From: Verrucomicrobiales bacterium
GTDB taxonomy: Bacteria; Verrucomicrobiota; Verrucomicrobiia; Verrucomicrobiales; DEV007
Reading direction: 5' to 3'
Length of the DNA: 64,000 nt
Assembly: GCA_029212615.1 (NCBI GenBank)
Contig: JARGPJ010000002.1
Location: forward strand, 593,501-657,500
Shown here: one piece after another, positions 27,952 to 37,282 of the stretch
How the letters are laid out: the number at the start of each line of letters is the position of its first letter
Position numbering within the stretch: the stretch's first letter is position 1
Notes under the pieces: model-generated
What the model was told of the DNA's origin: nothing
Seen by the model: the letters and a program-made list of their open reading frames with translations, nothing else
The model's database searches: none
Position numbers and translations under genes: made by a program

Positions 27952-28198
27952 CTGCTTCCTCTTCCTGATCAGGTTGCGATTTGTTTCTCCGCTTTCTTCG
28001 CCTCATGAACGAATGCGCAACCCATCCGACGGTGAGACCGGAGAAGAAGAAGCCCAGGAAGAGCAAGGCCCGACTCACCTCGACCGTGCCAAAGAGGAAG
28101 TCCGCCTCTGTCGTCTCACGATTAATGAGAACAAAGACCAGAAGGATGAGGATAAGTGACAGTCCAAGCACGGTCTCAATTTTGTGGCGAATCGTCAT
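27944..28198 (-). CDS. LapA-domain (DUF1049) small membrane protein
   Basis: 84 residues: two membrane segments (about 9-27 and 43-63) separated by a short loop with NRETTEADFLFGTVEVS, followed by a basic RRRKRRN patch and an acidic tail. This is the LapA/YciS pattern of inner-membrane proteins connected with lipopolysaccharide assembly. Its role here is unproven. Overlaps and probably drives the DUF2238 gene. The 261 bases upstream to 28459 hold no clear gene. Confidence 0.8.
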   Translation of the reverse strand: MTIRHKIETVLGLSLILILLVFVLINRETTEADFLFGTVEVSRALLFLGFFFSGLTVGWVAHSFMRRRKRRNKSQPDQEEEADA

Positions 28199-28459
28199 GT
28201 CCTAAGGTCGCTCCCCTGCGCCGGGTTTCATCCAATTTCTCTGCGTCACGCCAATCGGTGATCGGAATGACAATAAGAGCGGAAAGCAAGTCAATGAAGG
28301 CGTGGATAGAGTGGCCCGAGGCGAGCTACTGTCCGGGAACGCTAGCCGAAACCAATGCCTCTGCTTTGCACTGGGAAGACGCCCTTCGTTTCATGCCCCC
28401 CCTTCCTTGTAGAAACACCTTCCTATGCCTTGTGAGAATCAGCCACTCGCCCCCGCGAC

Positions 28460-29194
28460 ATGAATGTCTTCTTCTGGATTCTCGGAAGCGGTCTCTTGAT
28501 GAGCGCCATTGCCCTGGTGGGAAGTGTGACCCTTTTCCTGAAACCCGCCACTCTTGAGCGTCTCATCCTGCCACTCGTGGCGATCGCAGCAGGGGCCCTA
28601 ATCGGCGGGGCGTTTCTCCACATGATCCCTGCCGGCCTCGCCGCACACGGGAACAGTCCTGGTTTCTTCCTCTGGATTGTTGCCGGGTTCACCCTCTTCT
28701 TCGCTCTTGAACAGCTTCTCCACTGGCACCACTGCCACCGGGCAGCGGCGGAATGCAAGGAACCCCTGACCTATCTGATCCTCATCGGCGATGGTCTCCA
28801 CAACTTCATCGGCGGACTCGCCGTCGCCGGAACGTTTCTTATCGACATCCGACTCGGCATCATGAGTTGGCTGGCTGCCGCAGCCCATGAGGTTCCCCAG
28901 GAACTGGGCGACTTCGGGGTCCTCATCCACGGAGGCTGGGAGAAACGAAAGGCCCTCCTCCTCAATGTTTGCTCAGGTCTCACCTTCCTTCTCGGGGGCC
29001 TCGTCGCCTACTTCGCCTCCTTTGAATTCGACATCTCCTTTCTCGTGCCGCTAGCCGCAGGCAATTTTGTTTACATCGGCGCATCTGATCTCGTTCCCGA
29101 GATCAACAAGCATAGCAACACGCGCAGGAACTGCCTTCATTTCCTCTCTTTCCTCGTTGGAGTTCTGCTAATGGCTGCGCTTCGATTAATGTGA
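28460..29194 (+). CDS. ZIP-family divalent metal transporter
   Basis: 244 residues, about eight membrane helices. The binuclear metal site motifs of ZIP transporters are present: GDGLHNFIGGLA near residue 111 (helix IV) and AAHEVPQELGDFGVL near 141 (helix V). A His-rich loop, HWHHCH, near residue 90 probably sequesters metal. Imports Zn, Fe or Mn into the cytoplasm; which metal cannot be told. Followed 13 bases later by a coiled-coil gene. Confidence 0.92.
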   Translation: MNVFFWILGSGLLMSAIALVGSVTLFLKPATLERLILPLVAIAAGALIGGAFLHMIPAGLAAHGNSPGFFLWIVAGFTLFFALEQLLHWHHCHRAAAECKEPLTYLILIGDGLHNFIGGLAVAGTFLIDIRLGIMSWLAAAAHEVPQELGDFGVLIHGGWEKRKALLLNVCSGLTFLLGGLVAYFASFEFDISFLVPLAAGNFVYIGASDLVPEINKHSNTRRNCLHFLSFLVGVLLMAALRLM

Positions 29195-29206
29195 ACGTTA
29201 GAACAA

Positions 29207-29887
29207 ATGACCCCGGAAAATACCTCAAGACTCCTTCATCGACTGGTCGGGAAACTCGACGAGTTGGAATCTCAACTGACCCTCGATACCGATGCCGCCA
29301 TCGATCAGTTCGAGGCGCACCGGGGAGCGCTCCGGAATGAACTTCAAAGCCTTCCCGAATCCCTGCACCTTCTCGAGGAAGCACTGGCAGATGAAACTCA
29401 CGACCTGCGACAAAAACTCGAAGAGCTTGAACTCCATCTCGCACTCGCAAGAATGGAGACTGTGGACGACTATCGCACTCAGAGAGATGGAATCATGAAA
29501 GCTTTGTCAGGATTGGATTCAACGATCCTAAAAATTGAAGAATCGGAAGATAACCAGGGATTGGTTCACTACAAAAATTTCGCAAAGCAAGCCCGCCAAC
29601 TTGAAGATAAACTGGGGGCACTTCATCTGCATATTGCGCTGGAGACTGAAAAAGGCGGCGAAACCCTGGAAGATGTCAGAGCCGATCTCAAAGAAGGGAT
29701 CAAGGAAATCTCAAGAGAGCTGAAATCGACGCAAACGCATATGTCCGGAAACTTCAAAACCCTGAGCGAAAAGATTCGTGAGCGCTCTTCAATTGTCTGG
29801 AACTGTCTCAAGGAATTTATGCAATACATTGAGACTGCAGAGCAACAACGGGAGCGCGAAGAGATGGAAGAGAAGATCATCGACTAA
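29207..29887 (+). CDS. Coiled-coil hypothetical protein
   Basis: 226 residues, almost all helical and highly charged, with long heptad-like runs (for example DLRQKLEELELHLALARME and LRALHLHIALETEKGGETL-like segments). Two halves look internally repetitive: each carries an ELxLHLAL/GALHLHIAL motif. No signal peptide or membrane helix. Lies 13 bases after the ZIP gene and may share its transcript. No recognised family. Confidence 0.65.
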   Translation: MTPENTSRLLHRLVGKLDELESQLTLDTDAAIDQFEAHRGALRNELQSLPESLHLLEEALADETHDLRQKLEELELHLALARMETVDDYRTQRDGIMKALSGLDSTILKIEESEDNQGLVHYKNFAKQARQLEDKLGALHLHIALETEKGGETLEDVRADLKEGIKEISRELKSTQTHMSGNFKTLSEKIRERSSIVWNCLKEFMQYIETAEQQREREEMEEKIID

Positions 29888-29934
29888 TCGCTCGACAGAT
29901 TGCGAATCGCTACCGCTCTCTCAAAGATTTAGAA

Positions 29935-30873
29935 ATGGAAAGCATCCCACTCACGATTATGGCCGGCAGCGACCACGCGCCCGGCCATCTCCCGGAATCA
30001 AGTTCCGACTTGCACTCCCTTTCGACGTTTTACAAGGGTGCCGAAGTCAAAGTCGGGGAAACCCCATTGATCTCCCTCATGATTGAGCAGATCGCAAAAT
30101 CGCGAGGATTCGGCCCGATTACGATCGCAGGACCGGCCGACGTCTACGCTCCCCTTGACCTGAAAGCGACCCTTGTCGACACCAACGGAAGCGTCGCAAC
30201 GAATCTAAAGGCAGCCCTCGATCACCACCTCAAGACACATCGCGACCAGCCGATGGCTTTGCTGGCCTACGACGTCCTCATGAGCTCCGACGACCTGGAC
30301 GAACTTGCTGATATCTACAAAGAGGACGATCCCTGTGCGGTCTGGGTGCCTCTCGTGAAGAAGCCTGATCGTCGCGATGAACTCGGCGCTTTCGGTTGGA
30401 AACCTACCTACCGGATCGCTCCCGCAAAGGGCGAAGCCCCTATTAATATTCTCCCCGGCCATCTTGGAGTTCTGCAGCTTGAAGCCATGCGATTGCCAAT
30501 CCTTTATGAACTGTTGAACCTTGCCTACGCGACGAGAAACTATCCGGTAGCAACCCGTAAGAAGGTCATGGTTCGTTCCGTCATTGGTCAACTCCTCCTC
30601 GATGATCTCCGCGCCATCTGCTCTTTCCGGGTGCCGCGCCTCACTGCTTCCGTGATCACTAATGGCCTCAGAATCGCGGCGCACCTCCGAAAGGGTGATC
30701 TCACGATCCCCGACCTGGAGAAGGCCATCGGCGGGATTTTCCTGCGGCATGACAGTCCCTTGAAACAGTCCGGGCGGGGAGTTCGTCATCCCATCGTCGA
30801 CATCCTCCGTCTCGCCGAAGATATTGATACGCAAGAGGAAGCGGCCCACCTCAATCACCCATCCGGCTCCTGA
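29935..30873 (+). CDS. Nucleotidyltransferase-like protein
   Basis: 312 residues with an N-terminal GT-A/NTP-transferase-like Rossmann pattern: LTIMAGSDHAPGHLP, KVGETPLISLMIEQIAKSRGFGPITIAGP, MALLAYDVLMSS (candidate metal-binding Asp) and DDPCAVWVPLVKK. The canonical G-G-x-x-x-R loop is degraded, so catalysis is uncertain. The C-terminal third is helical and unassigned. Starts 48 bases after the coiled-coil gene. Best called a divergent MobA/IspD-type fold. Confidence 0.6.
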   Translation: MESIPLTIMAGSDHAPGHLPESSSDLHSLSTFYKGAEVKVGETPLISLMIEQIAKSRGFGPITIAGPADVYAPLDLKATLVDTNGSVATNLKAALDHHLKTHRDQPMALLAYDVLMSSDDLDELADIYKEDDPCAVWVPLVKKPDRRDELGAFGWKPTYRIAPAKGEAPINILPGHLGVLQLEAMRLPILYELLNLAYATRNYPVATRKKVMVRSVIGQLLLDDLRAICSFRVPRLTASVITNGLRIAAHLRKGDLTIPDLEKAIGGIFLRHDSPLKQSGRGVRHPIVDILRLAEDIDTQEEAAHLNHPSGS

Positions 30874-31091
30874 CCTGGAAAAGCGAAACCATCGCCTCTG
30901 TCCGCCAATCGTATCGTCTTCTCTTTCTTCCGCCTCTCCCGGGTTCATAATCCCCTTCCCTGATGGCATGCCCGCCAATCGGATCGCCTTTGCGCCGGCC
31001 ACGCAACAAAGACACGGCGGCACCTGCTGAATCAACCTGCCTCCCCTTGCTCAACCGGGCGATATCGCCTCAGCATAAACTGGTCTCCCGG

Positions 31092-31148
31092 CCCCCGCTT
31101 CCGATCCTCGTCAAATTTCAGGCGGAGTGGTGCAGTCCCTGTAGACTT
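31092..31148 (+). pseudogene. Thioredoxin active-site fragment
   Basis: In the gap 30874-31233 one frame reads PILVKFQAEWCSPCRL, the strand and WCxPC redox centre of thioredoxin. Sequence on both sides has no further thioredoxin features, so only this piece survives. It adjoins the decayed stress island on its left. Nothing else was recognised in this gap. Confidence 0.55.
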
Positions 31149-31233
31149 ACTTACCCGGGCGGGATTGGATTAGCGGTCTGTCAGGTTCACCTTGCACAGC
31201 TGCGTGCGAAGAGACGCTGGACAGCGATAATAC

Positions 31234-31584
31234 TCACCCCAAAGCGTCGTCAAGAGCACGCAGAGCCGTCATGATTCTCTGATGGTTGGCCTTTGTCGCC
31301 TCATGTTCCTGCCCATGTTTTGCATGGTCCAACTCGGCAGCTTCATGTACCGCCTCTCCGGGGGCATTGCCCGCTTGCTCGTGATTACTGATTTCATTCT
31401 CGTGACTGGCAATCAGCGCCTCATGGGCACGAATAGTTGCCTCGTGACAGGCAAGCTTCCCGCGCACTCGTTCCAGAATCGCATTCGCTTCCACATGTTC
31501 CCCGGCCCATTTCACGTGATCACTCTTCCAAGTGAGGTGGTCAAGCTGATCATCAGCATGTTCGGTGGTAATCTCTATACTCAT
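31234..31584 (-). CDS. His-rich helical small protein
   Basis: 116 residues from ATG 31584 (MSIEITTEHADDQLDHL). Nearly every fourth residue is His or Glu in stretches such as HEATIRAHEALIASHENEISNHEQ and LDHAKHGQEHEATKANHQ. It looks like an amphipathic coiled coil with potential metal-binding or pH-sensitive faces. The open frame extends to 31695, but the added part is proline- and hydrophobic-rich without such pattern. No family recognised; position beside the stress genes suggests a related role. Confidence 0.6.
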   Translation of the reverse strand: MSIEITTEHADDQLDHLTWKSDHVKWAGEHVEANAILERVRGKLACHEATIRAHEALIASHENEISNHEQAGNAPGEAVHEAAELDHAKHGQEHEATKANHQRIMTALRALDDALG

Positions 31585-31857
31585 ATTAAGAAGGTGAATT
31601 AAGTGAATCGGTAAAAATAGACTATTGAGGTTATTTCGCCTGTCCGGGCCAGGCGTGCTCTCCACGGGTATAAACTGAGCAACCTTCCTCCCCACCTTAT
31701 CAATTCAGCAGAAGCATACTCCGCATTTCCTGTGAACCCTACCGCCCCGATTGACCCGACCGGATTCCCCGTGCTTCCCTGTTCCGGAGCGCCCTTTCCC
31801 ACGCTCCCGAAGTCCGACACCATTCGATTACCACAAGGAGAATGAAAAGACGCCACC

Positions 31858-32784
31858 TCAGATTCCCATCAAGGCCCTGACATGACGCGCCGCGCAACGC
31901 CCTAGCGAAACCAATTCATAGCCACCTTCGAGAACGGAAAGAAGCCGCCCCTCAGAGTGCCGCTCCGCGGCATCTACGATCCACTCACTGATCCAACGGT
32001 AGTCATTATCGACGAGAGAGGAGTCCCCGAAGGAGTCCGCCGAGTGGGCATCAAATCCGGCCGAGACAAAGATCATTTCGGGCTGAAACTCGTCCATGGC
32101 CGGACGCCATCTCTGATCAATCGTTTCACGGAATTGATTCCCGCCAATACCGAAATCCACGGCAATGGCTTCCTCGCGCCAGGCTGCATCCCCTTCGGCA
32201 CCGGCCTCCGAAAAATAGTCCTGCTGAAAAATAGAGAGAAAGAGAACCCGGTCGTCATGGCGAAAGATGTCTCTCGTTCCATTTCCATAGTGGATATCAA
32301 AATCAATGATCGCAATCCGTTTGAGATCGAAGACTTCCAGAGCCTGGGCCGCGCCAACCGCAACATTGTTAAAAAAACAGAATCCCATCGCCGAGTCCCG
32401 CGTCGCATGATGTCCCGGCGGGCGCACACAGCAAAAGGCATTCCCGGCTTCTCCCGACAGCACAAGGCGACTCGCATGCGCCGCTGCACCGGCCGCCCGC
32501 AGGACCGCTTCGAGGGTCTCCGAATCCATCATCGTATCCTCGTCCAGGCGGACGATCCCTGACTCCGGAGCAATTGAAAAAATCTCTTCAATGTAGGCTG
32601 CTGAATGAACGAGGCCCAACTCTTCCCGCGTCGCTCTCGGGGCCTCAACCTCCAGCAGGAAATCGAACAAACCACCGGACACTAACTCATCACGAATCAC
32701 ATTGAGCCGCTGAAAACTCTCCGGGTGATTCTGATCGAGAAGGTGAGCCGCACAGGCGGGATGGGAGACAAAGGCGGTGGCCAT
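31858..32784 (-). CDS. Histone-deacetylase-family (AcuC-like) protein deacylase
   Basis: 308 residues of the arginase/HDAC fold; removes acetyl or other acyl groups from lysines or small amines. RPPGHHA at 121-126, DFDIHYGNGT at 161-170 (zinc-binding Asp and first His kept; the second His of the usual HH is Tyr), AGFDAHSAD near 243 (zinc Asp) and LEGGYEL near 290. It sits 25 bases downstream of the Pat-type acetyltransferase on the same strand, so writer and eraser are co-transcribed. Likely a regulator of acyl-CoA synthetase by acetylation, as in acuABC. Confidence 0.9.
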   Translation of the reverse strand: MATAFVSHPACAAHLLDQNHPESFQRLNVIRDELVSGGLFDFLLEVEAPRATREELGLVHSAAYIEEIFSIAPESGIVRLDEDTMMDSETLEAVLRAAGAAAHASRLVLSGEAGNAFCCVRPPGHHATRDSAMGFCFFNNVAVGAAQALEVFDLKRIAIIDFDIHYGNGTRDIFRHDDRVLFLSIFQQDYFSEAGAEGDAAWREEAIAVDFGIGGNQFRETIDQRWRPAMDEFQPEMIFVSAGFDAHSADSFGDSSLVDNDYRWISEWIVDAAERHSEGRLLSVLEGGYELVSLGRCAARHVRALMGI

Positions 32785-32809
32785 GTGAAAGAGTATAAAA
32801 CAAATTGCT

Positions 32810-35488
32810 TCAGAGTCTGCGGCGAATCACCCTGACGGTAGTGTCGTCCGGATGCGATGTGATTTCAAATCCAAGGCGTTTCACGAGATCCAGCATGTGC
32901 CGGTTGTAGGAGAGCACTTCCCCCTCGATCCAGACGAGTCCCTTGGATCTGGCCTCCTCCATGAGCGCGTGCATCAACGCCGTCGCGACACCCCGTCCCT
33001 GCCATGCGTCGGCCACGACGACCGCAAACTCACAACTACGATCATCGATGTTGGTCGTGTAGCGCGCCACCCCGATCTCAGTCTCTACTCCTTCGTCGAA
33101 GAAGACCGCGAGAAACGCCATCTCCCGATCGTAGTCAATCTGGGTGAAACGAACCAGCGTTTCGATCGACAGCTCCCCGAGTGACTGCATGAATCGGAAA
33201 TATTTAGTTTCTTCAGACAACTTGCCCACGAAGTTCTGCACGATCTTCGCATCCTCCGGTCGAATCGGACGAATCACTACTTCTTCACGGTTCGCCAACT
33301 GAAAAGTCCGCGCAAGATGCGCAGGATACGGGGCAATCGCCATGTAATCGCTGTGTCCACTTCCAGATGCCGCCCCGGACAAAAGAATCCTCGCGTCAAG
33401 AGCGAGAACCCCTTCAGCGTTTGCGATGAGGGGATTGATATCCATCTCCGCTATCCCGGGCAACTCCACTACCATTTGAGAAACTCGAAGGAGGACCTCA
33501 ACGAGCGCCCCCGGCTTTACCGGCGGCATCGTCCGGAACTCCCCGAGAAGGGCCGAGATCCTCGTTTGCGAAATCATCTCTTCGATCAAGACTTCATTGA
33601 GCGGGGGCAGGGCTGTCGCCTGGTCCCTCAGCACTTCCACCGTGATCCCCCCCGCTCCAAAGGAAATTGCCGGTCCGAAAACGGGGTCGGAAATCACGCC
33701 GATAAAGAGTTCCCGGCTGCCTTGAAAAGCATGCATTCTCTCGATGATAACTCCGTCGAAGATGACTTCAGGGTAGTCCTTTCCGATGCGATCCCTCAGG
33801 GAGCAGAACGCACGCTCCACTTCGTCCGCTTCGCGGAGATCGAGAAGCACTCCGCCCACCTCACTTTTATGAGTCAACGTAGAAGAATTGATCTTCATCG
33901 CGACCGGATACCCAAGCTCATCGGCCGCCGCTACTGCGGCTCCTGCCGTGGCCGCCTCTATCATGGGGAGCACCGGAACGTGAAATGCCGCGAGAACCTG
34001 GTTCGCCTCGGAGGGAGTGAGTTGCCTACGCCCACCCGACCGTACGGTCTCAAAGATCTCTTTCGCCCTGCTCAGATCCGGTTCAGCCCGGTCGGAAAGC
34101 GGACCCGGAACCTCAAGGAGCAACTTTTGATTTCGCCGGTATTCGAGCAAGTGGGAAAACGCCGCTACGGCAGCTTCCGGTGTCCGGAAAACCGGAATCT
34201 GTGCTTCTGCGAGAAGCATTCTTCCCTCCGCAACGTGATCTCCTCCCATCCAGCAGCCAAAGAAAGGCTTCTTCACCTGAGACGCTTCCTCGATCACCAT
34301 CTTTGCGATCCCAGTCGAGTCGGTCGTCGCCTGCGGGGTCAACATCACTAACACAGCATCCACCCGTTCATCGGCAACGCAGCCTTGAATGGCAGCACGA
34401 TACCGTTCGACATCGGCATCGCCGAGAACATCGAGGGGGTTCCCGTGCGACCACCACCTGGGTAAGGATTCATTGAGAGAGCTCAGTGTTTCCGGATTCA
34501 ATTCCGGCAATTCGATCCCGCCGTCCGTCGCACAGTCGGCCGCGATGACACCGATCCCCCCGGCATTCGTGACAATGGCGAGAGCGGCCCCTTTCGTCGT
34601 CCGGTAGTTTGACAGGATTCTCGCCGCCGCAAAGAGTTCCCCGACCGAATCAACGCGAACAGCCCCGGCACGATCCACCGCCGCGTTGAAGACATCGTCA
34701 CCTCCCACTATCGCTGCGGTGTGGGAAACGGCGGCTTTTACTCCCGCCGCATGACGACCGGACTTCATGATCACGACCGGTTTCAATCGGGCCGCCGCTC
34801 TCAGCCCACTGAGAAAGGAGCGCGATCGATTCACTCCTTCGATGTAGAGAAGAATGCTTCGCGTCTTCCCGTCCAACGCGAGAAAGTGCAGGAGTTCTCC
34901 GAAATCGAGGTCCGCCGCTGTCCCCGTGGAGACGACAGCTGAGAACCCAATCTCCTCGGACTCCGCCCAGTCGAGGATCGCCGTACACAATGCTCCTGAC
35001 TGGGAAATCAGGGCCACATCGCCGCAACGCGCCCCCGTCACTCCGAAGGTGGCATTCAGCCCCACAGCGGGACGAATCACGCCAAGGCAGTTGGGGCCCA
35101 GAAGACGAATCCGGTGTCGTCTCGCCGTCTCAAGAAGCACCGATTGCCGTTCTTTCCCCCCGACGCCGGCCTCGGCGAATCCGGCAGACAGGATCACCGC
35201 CATTCGCACCCCCGCCGCGCCGCATTGCTCCAGCAGTTCAACTACCGACTCCGCCGGAGTCGCCAGAACCGCCAGATCCACCCGTTCTTTGATCGTGGCA
35301 ATGTCAGGATAACAGGAAACTCCCTGCACCTTCTCATGATGCGGATTCACAGGGAAGATCTCGCCGGCGAATCCACTTTCCTGAAGATTCCGAACAACGC
35401 GCCCGCCGATTGAACTCCCGCGGTCCGAGGCACCGAAAACCGCGACAGACGCGGGCGAAAAAAGGGGTAAAAGGCTCGATTGCTTCAT
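32810..35488 (-). CDS. Pat-type protein: ADP-forming acyl-CoA synthetase fused to GNAT acetyltransferase
   Basis: 892 residues from ATG 35488 (MKQSSLLPLFSPASVAVFGASDRG); the open frame to 35701 is not family-like. Order: CoA-binding Rossmann domain (1-140), succinyl-CoA-ligase-like domains (about 145-460), ATP-grasp (about 490-690) and C-terminal GNAT (about 720-892, WQGRGVATALMHALMEEA acetyl-CoA loop). Salmonella Pat has this architecture and acetylates metabolic enzymes. Here His256 in SHTAAIVG, at the position of the phosphorylated His of ADP-forming acetyl-CoA synthetase, is kept, whereas (from general knowledge) Pat lost it, so this enzyme may also be a working synthetase. Operon with the deacetylase downstream. 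The 414 bases upstream (35489-35902) show no gene. Confidence 0.88.
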   Translation of the reverse strand: MKQSSLLPLFSPASVAVFGASDRGSSIGGRVVRNLQESGFAGEIFPVNPHHEKVQGVSCYPDIATIKERVDLAVLATPAESVVELLEQCGAAGVRMAVILSAGFAEAGVGGKERQSVLLETARRHRIRLLGPNCLGVIRPAVGLNATFGVTGARCGDVALISQSGALCTAILDWAESEEIGFSAVVSTGTAADLDFGELLHFLALDGKTRSILLYIEGVNRSRSFLSGLRAAARLKPVVIMKSGRHAAGVKAAVSHTAAIVGGDDVFNAAVDRAGAVRVDSVGELFAAARILSNYRTTKGAALAIVTNAGGIGVIAADCATDGGIELPELNPETLSSLNESLPRWWSHGNPLDVLGDADVERYRAAIQGCVADERVDAVLVMLTPQATTDSTGIAKMVIEEASQVKKPFFGCWMGGDHVAEGRMLLAEAQIPVFRTPEAAVAAFSHLLEYRRNQKLLLEVPGPLSDRAEPDLSRAKEIFETVRSGGRRQLTPSEANQVLAAFHVPVLPMIEAATAGAAVAAADELGYPVAMKINSSTLTHKSEVGGVLLDLREADEVERAFCSLRDRIGKDYPEVIFDGVIIERMHAFQGSRELFIGVISDPVFGPAISFGAGGITVEVLRDQATALPPLNEVLIEEMISQTRISALLGEFRTMPPVKPGALVEVLLRVSQMVVELPGIAEMDINPLIANAEGVLALDARILLSGAASGSGHSDYMAIAPYPAHLARTFQLANREEVVIRPIRPEDAKIVQNFVGKLSEETKYFRFMQSLGELSIETLVRFTQIDYDREMAFLAVFFDEGVETEIGVARYTTNIDDRSCEFAVVVADAWQGRGVATALMHALMEEARSKGLVWIEGEVLSYNRHMLDLVKRLGFEITSHPDDTTVRVIRRRL

Positions 35489-35902
35489 GACTAATTGCCC
35501 TGATCCAGGGGGGAGATTCTGAATCAATCGGCACAACTCAGCAAAACATTTCCTGAACCTCTTTCTCCGCAATGATTGTGCTTCTCCGGCCCCCTTTTTA
35601 CAGTTCAACCGCTCCCCCCTCCATACAGTGCAGAGCAATATCGGCTCAATAGCGGATTTGTTCCTCTTACATGAAAGCATCCTAAATCGAGGGCGCCGCA
35701 AACTTGCCGGTAATCAGAAATGACCGCCCCTCCTCAATCGCCGTGCAAAAAGCAGCCAAAAACAGCTTCCCACCACGCGGACACTCGCTTCGCCAATTCT
35801 CTCAACCGGCAGTGAACCATCCGGCACAGCAGAACTGCTGCTCATTCAGGAATGGAACGCAGACTCAGCAAAGAGACAAATTTGAACATTGTCATCTGAA
35901 CC

Positions 35903-36025
35903 CTGCGATACCACCGTCCCCGCCTTACCGGTAAGAATCGCCATCGCATCGCCAAGTTTTCCAATTCCTGCGGTCCCGCCGGAGGAGCGCACGAACTCGC
36001 AGGCGGCCTCCACCTTCGGCCTCAT
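35903..36025 (-). pseudogene. Carbamate kinase C-terminal fragment
   Basis: A minus frame encodes MRPKVEAACEFVRSSGG then TAGIGKLGDAMAILTGKAGTVV. This matches the end of the intact carbamate kinase at 37405 (RPKIEAGCGFV..GIGSVVDALKILNGEAGTII). Nothing of the rest of the gene remains. It is a remnant of a second arcC copy, cut off on its left by unrelated sequence and on its right by the ABC-permease remnant of opposite strand. Confidence 0.75.
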
Positions 36026-36026
36026 C

Positions 36027-36536
36027 GACCAGATTACGATGCTGACTGTCATCCTCACCGGGGCCGCTCTCATCCGGGAGCGTTAACACGGCACTCTGGA
36101 GCACCTCCTCGTGATGCCCCTTACCGCCTTCGATATCGCCATGTCAAAAGTCTGGGCAAACAGTCTCGTTCTCCTGGTCGGGGTAGCACACTCACTGAAT
36201 TTCGTTGTCATCAAACTGCTCGAAGTACCGGTCTTCAACGATCAGGGCCAATGTGTCGCGATGGTCACCCAGGCCCACCTTTTCAAAGCCCTCCGGGAAA
36301 AGGGTAATCATTGCCTGGTCAGTGACATGATCGATCTCATCCCGCCTCAAATCGAGGCCGATGCACCCCTCCTCGAAGCATGGGAAAAGCTGAGAAACTC
36401 AAAGCTCCCGGCCGCCGCCATCGTCGACGCAAACGGTCGCTTGAGCAGCTGTCTTACGATGACCAATCTCAGCGAGTTCATTATCACACGGACGGCTCTT
36501 CACGACTTTTCCAGGCACCACGGCACGACGACTTAA
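36027..36536 (+). pseudogene. Chimeric remnant: ABC-2 permease piece joined to CBS-domain piece
   Basis: From about 36027 the frame reads ILTGAALIRER, then a TAA at 36084 where Glu is expected, then HGTLEHLLVMPLTAFDIAMSKVWANSLVLLVGV. This is the family block of ABC-2-type permeases of the drug/HlyD-linked class, broken by a nonsense codon. Around 36225 the homology switches to PVFNDQGQCVAMVTQAHLFKALREKG and a second half GRLSSCLTMTNLSEFI, a CBS pair as at the C-terminus of site-2-type proteases. No ATG-started full gene exists. Two dead genes have been spliced by deletion. An open frame from 36111 would still make a 141-residue chimera. Confidence 0.75.
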
Positions 36537-36584
36537 CAGGGTTGAATCATCGTCTGAACAGGGTTCGTTCAACGCAGAAGAAAC

Positions 36585-36764
36585 CTACGGAGTGCCCGGG
36601 CTTTGAGCTGAGCTGCCCGCCAGCGCCGTTTCCAATGAGCCCGCAGCCACCTCATACGCGAAGCGCGAAATGAGATGAAGAACAATGGCAAAAACAGAAA
36701 GCCCGGCGATGGCCAGGTGAATTCTGTCGGAGCCGGATGCCCCCGGGGCAGGAGGATTATTCAC
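36585..36764 (-). CDS. Short membrane protein or N-terminal piece of a cation ATPase
   Basis: 59 residues from GTG 36764, one strong membrane helix (HLAIAGLSVFAIVLHLISRF). The GTG overlaps the stop of another short open stretch on the same strand (ending LNSDRRE*, also with one hydrophobic helix, about 36763-36895, no start codon seen). The helix resembles the first one of heavy-metal P-type ATPases in stress clusters, but the rest is missing, so it is probably a remnant. Weak call. The surrounding 36537-36949 stretch shows nothing else. Confidence 0.35.
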   Translation of the reverse strand: MNNPPAPGASGSDRIHLAIAGLSVFAIVLHLISRFAYEVAAGSLETALAGSSAQSPGTP

Positions 36765-36908
36765 GGCGGTCAGAGTTCAATGGTCTCACCGCGTCCCTCT
36801 GACCTTCTGTGAAGTCAAAAAAACGCCCTCCGAGAACAACCGGGGCAAAGGCGATGACAACAGCCGCCGCGCTGAGAAACGAACCGCCTGCTAGTTTCGG
36901 TCAGAGAG

Positions 36909-36930
36909 CCAAATAAGCGCAATTATTTGG
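36909..36930. promoter_or_regulatory. Perfect inverted repeat before cbpM, candidate operator
   Basis: CCAAATAA (36909-36916) and TTATTTGG (36923-36930) are exact reverse complements with a six-base spacer. They end 19 bases before the ATG at 36950. AAAGGA (Shine-Dalgarno) lies between. The size and symmetry fit a dimeric MerR-like or other helix-turn-helix regulator; the downstream gene itself encodes a MerR-fold protein. Role inferred. Confidence 0.5.
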
Positions 36931-36949
36931 TGAAAATAAAGGACGCGAC

Positions 36950-37282
36950 ATGAGAAAAAGACCATCATCCGGGACCACGATCGTCCGGACCATTCAGGTC
37001 TACACCGAAGCACCCCTGCTTGATGTGGACGAACTGAGCGAAGCCACAGGATTTCACCGGGATCTGATTCGGGAGTTGGAACACGCCGGAATGATTCCCG
37101 CCGTTGCCCGGAACCGGCAGGGTGAACCTGTCTTTGAGAGGGAAGTCCTTCAACGTTGCCGCCTCATCGCGAGACTGCATCAGAGGGAGAGCATGAGCTT
37201 TCACCTCATCCGCCAATGGCTAGCCGTGCTGCAACGGCTCGAAAACGCAGAGTCGGAGCTGGATCAATATCGACGCCTCTAG
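36950..37282 (+). CDS. CbpM-like chaperone modulator (MerR-type HTH)
   Basis: 110 residues. LDVDELSEATGFHRDLIRELEHAGMI then VFEREVLQRCRLIARLHQRESMSFHLI form the winged-helix MerR_2 fold of CbpM, which inhibits the DnaJ-homologue CbpA. The C-terminal helix VLQRLENAESELDQYRRL is typical. No cbpA gene is beside it here, so the partner is either lost with the rest of the island or encoded elsewhere, and a simple DNA-binding role is an alternative. Confidence 0.75.
   Translation: MRKRPSSGTTIVRTIQVYTEAPLLDVDELSEATGFHRDLIRELEHAGMIPAVARNRQGEPVFEREVLQRCRLIARLHQRESMSFHLIRQWLAVLQRLENAESELDQYRRL

Noticed and set aside
28199..28459. Minus-strand stretch reading GHSIHAFIDLLSALIVIPITDW
   Set aside because: Looked briefly like a transporter helix, but has no start, no length and no recognisable family.
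33317..34351. 344-residue plus-strand frame
   Set aside because: Antisense shadow of the Pat-type gene; very Arg/His-rich and matches no family.
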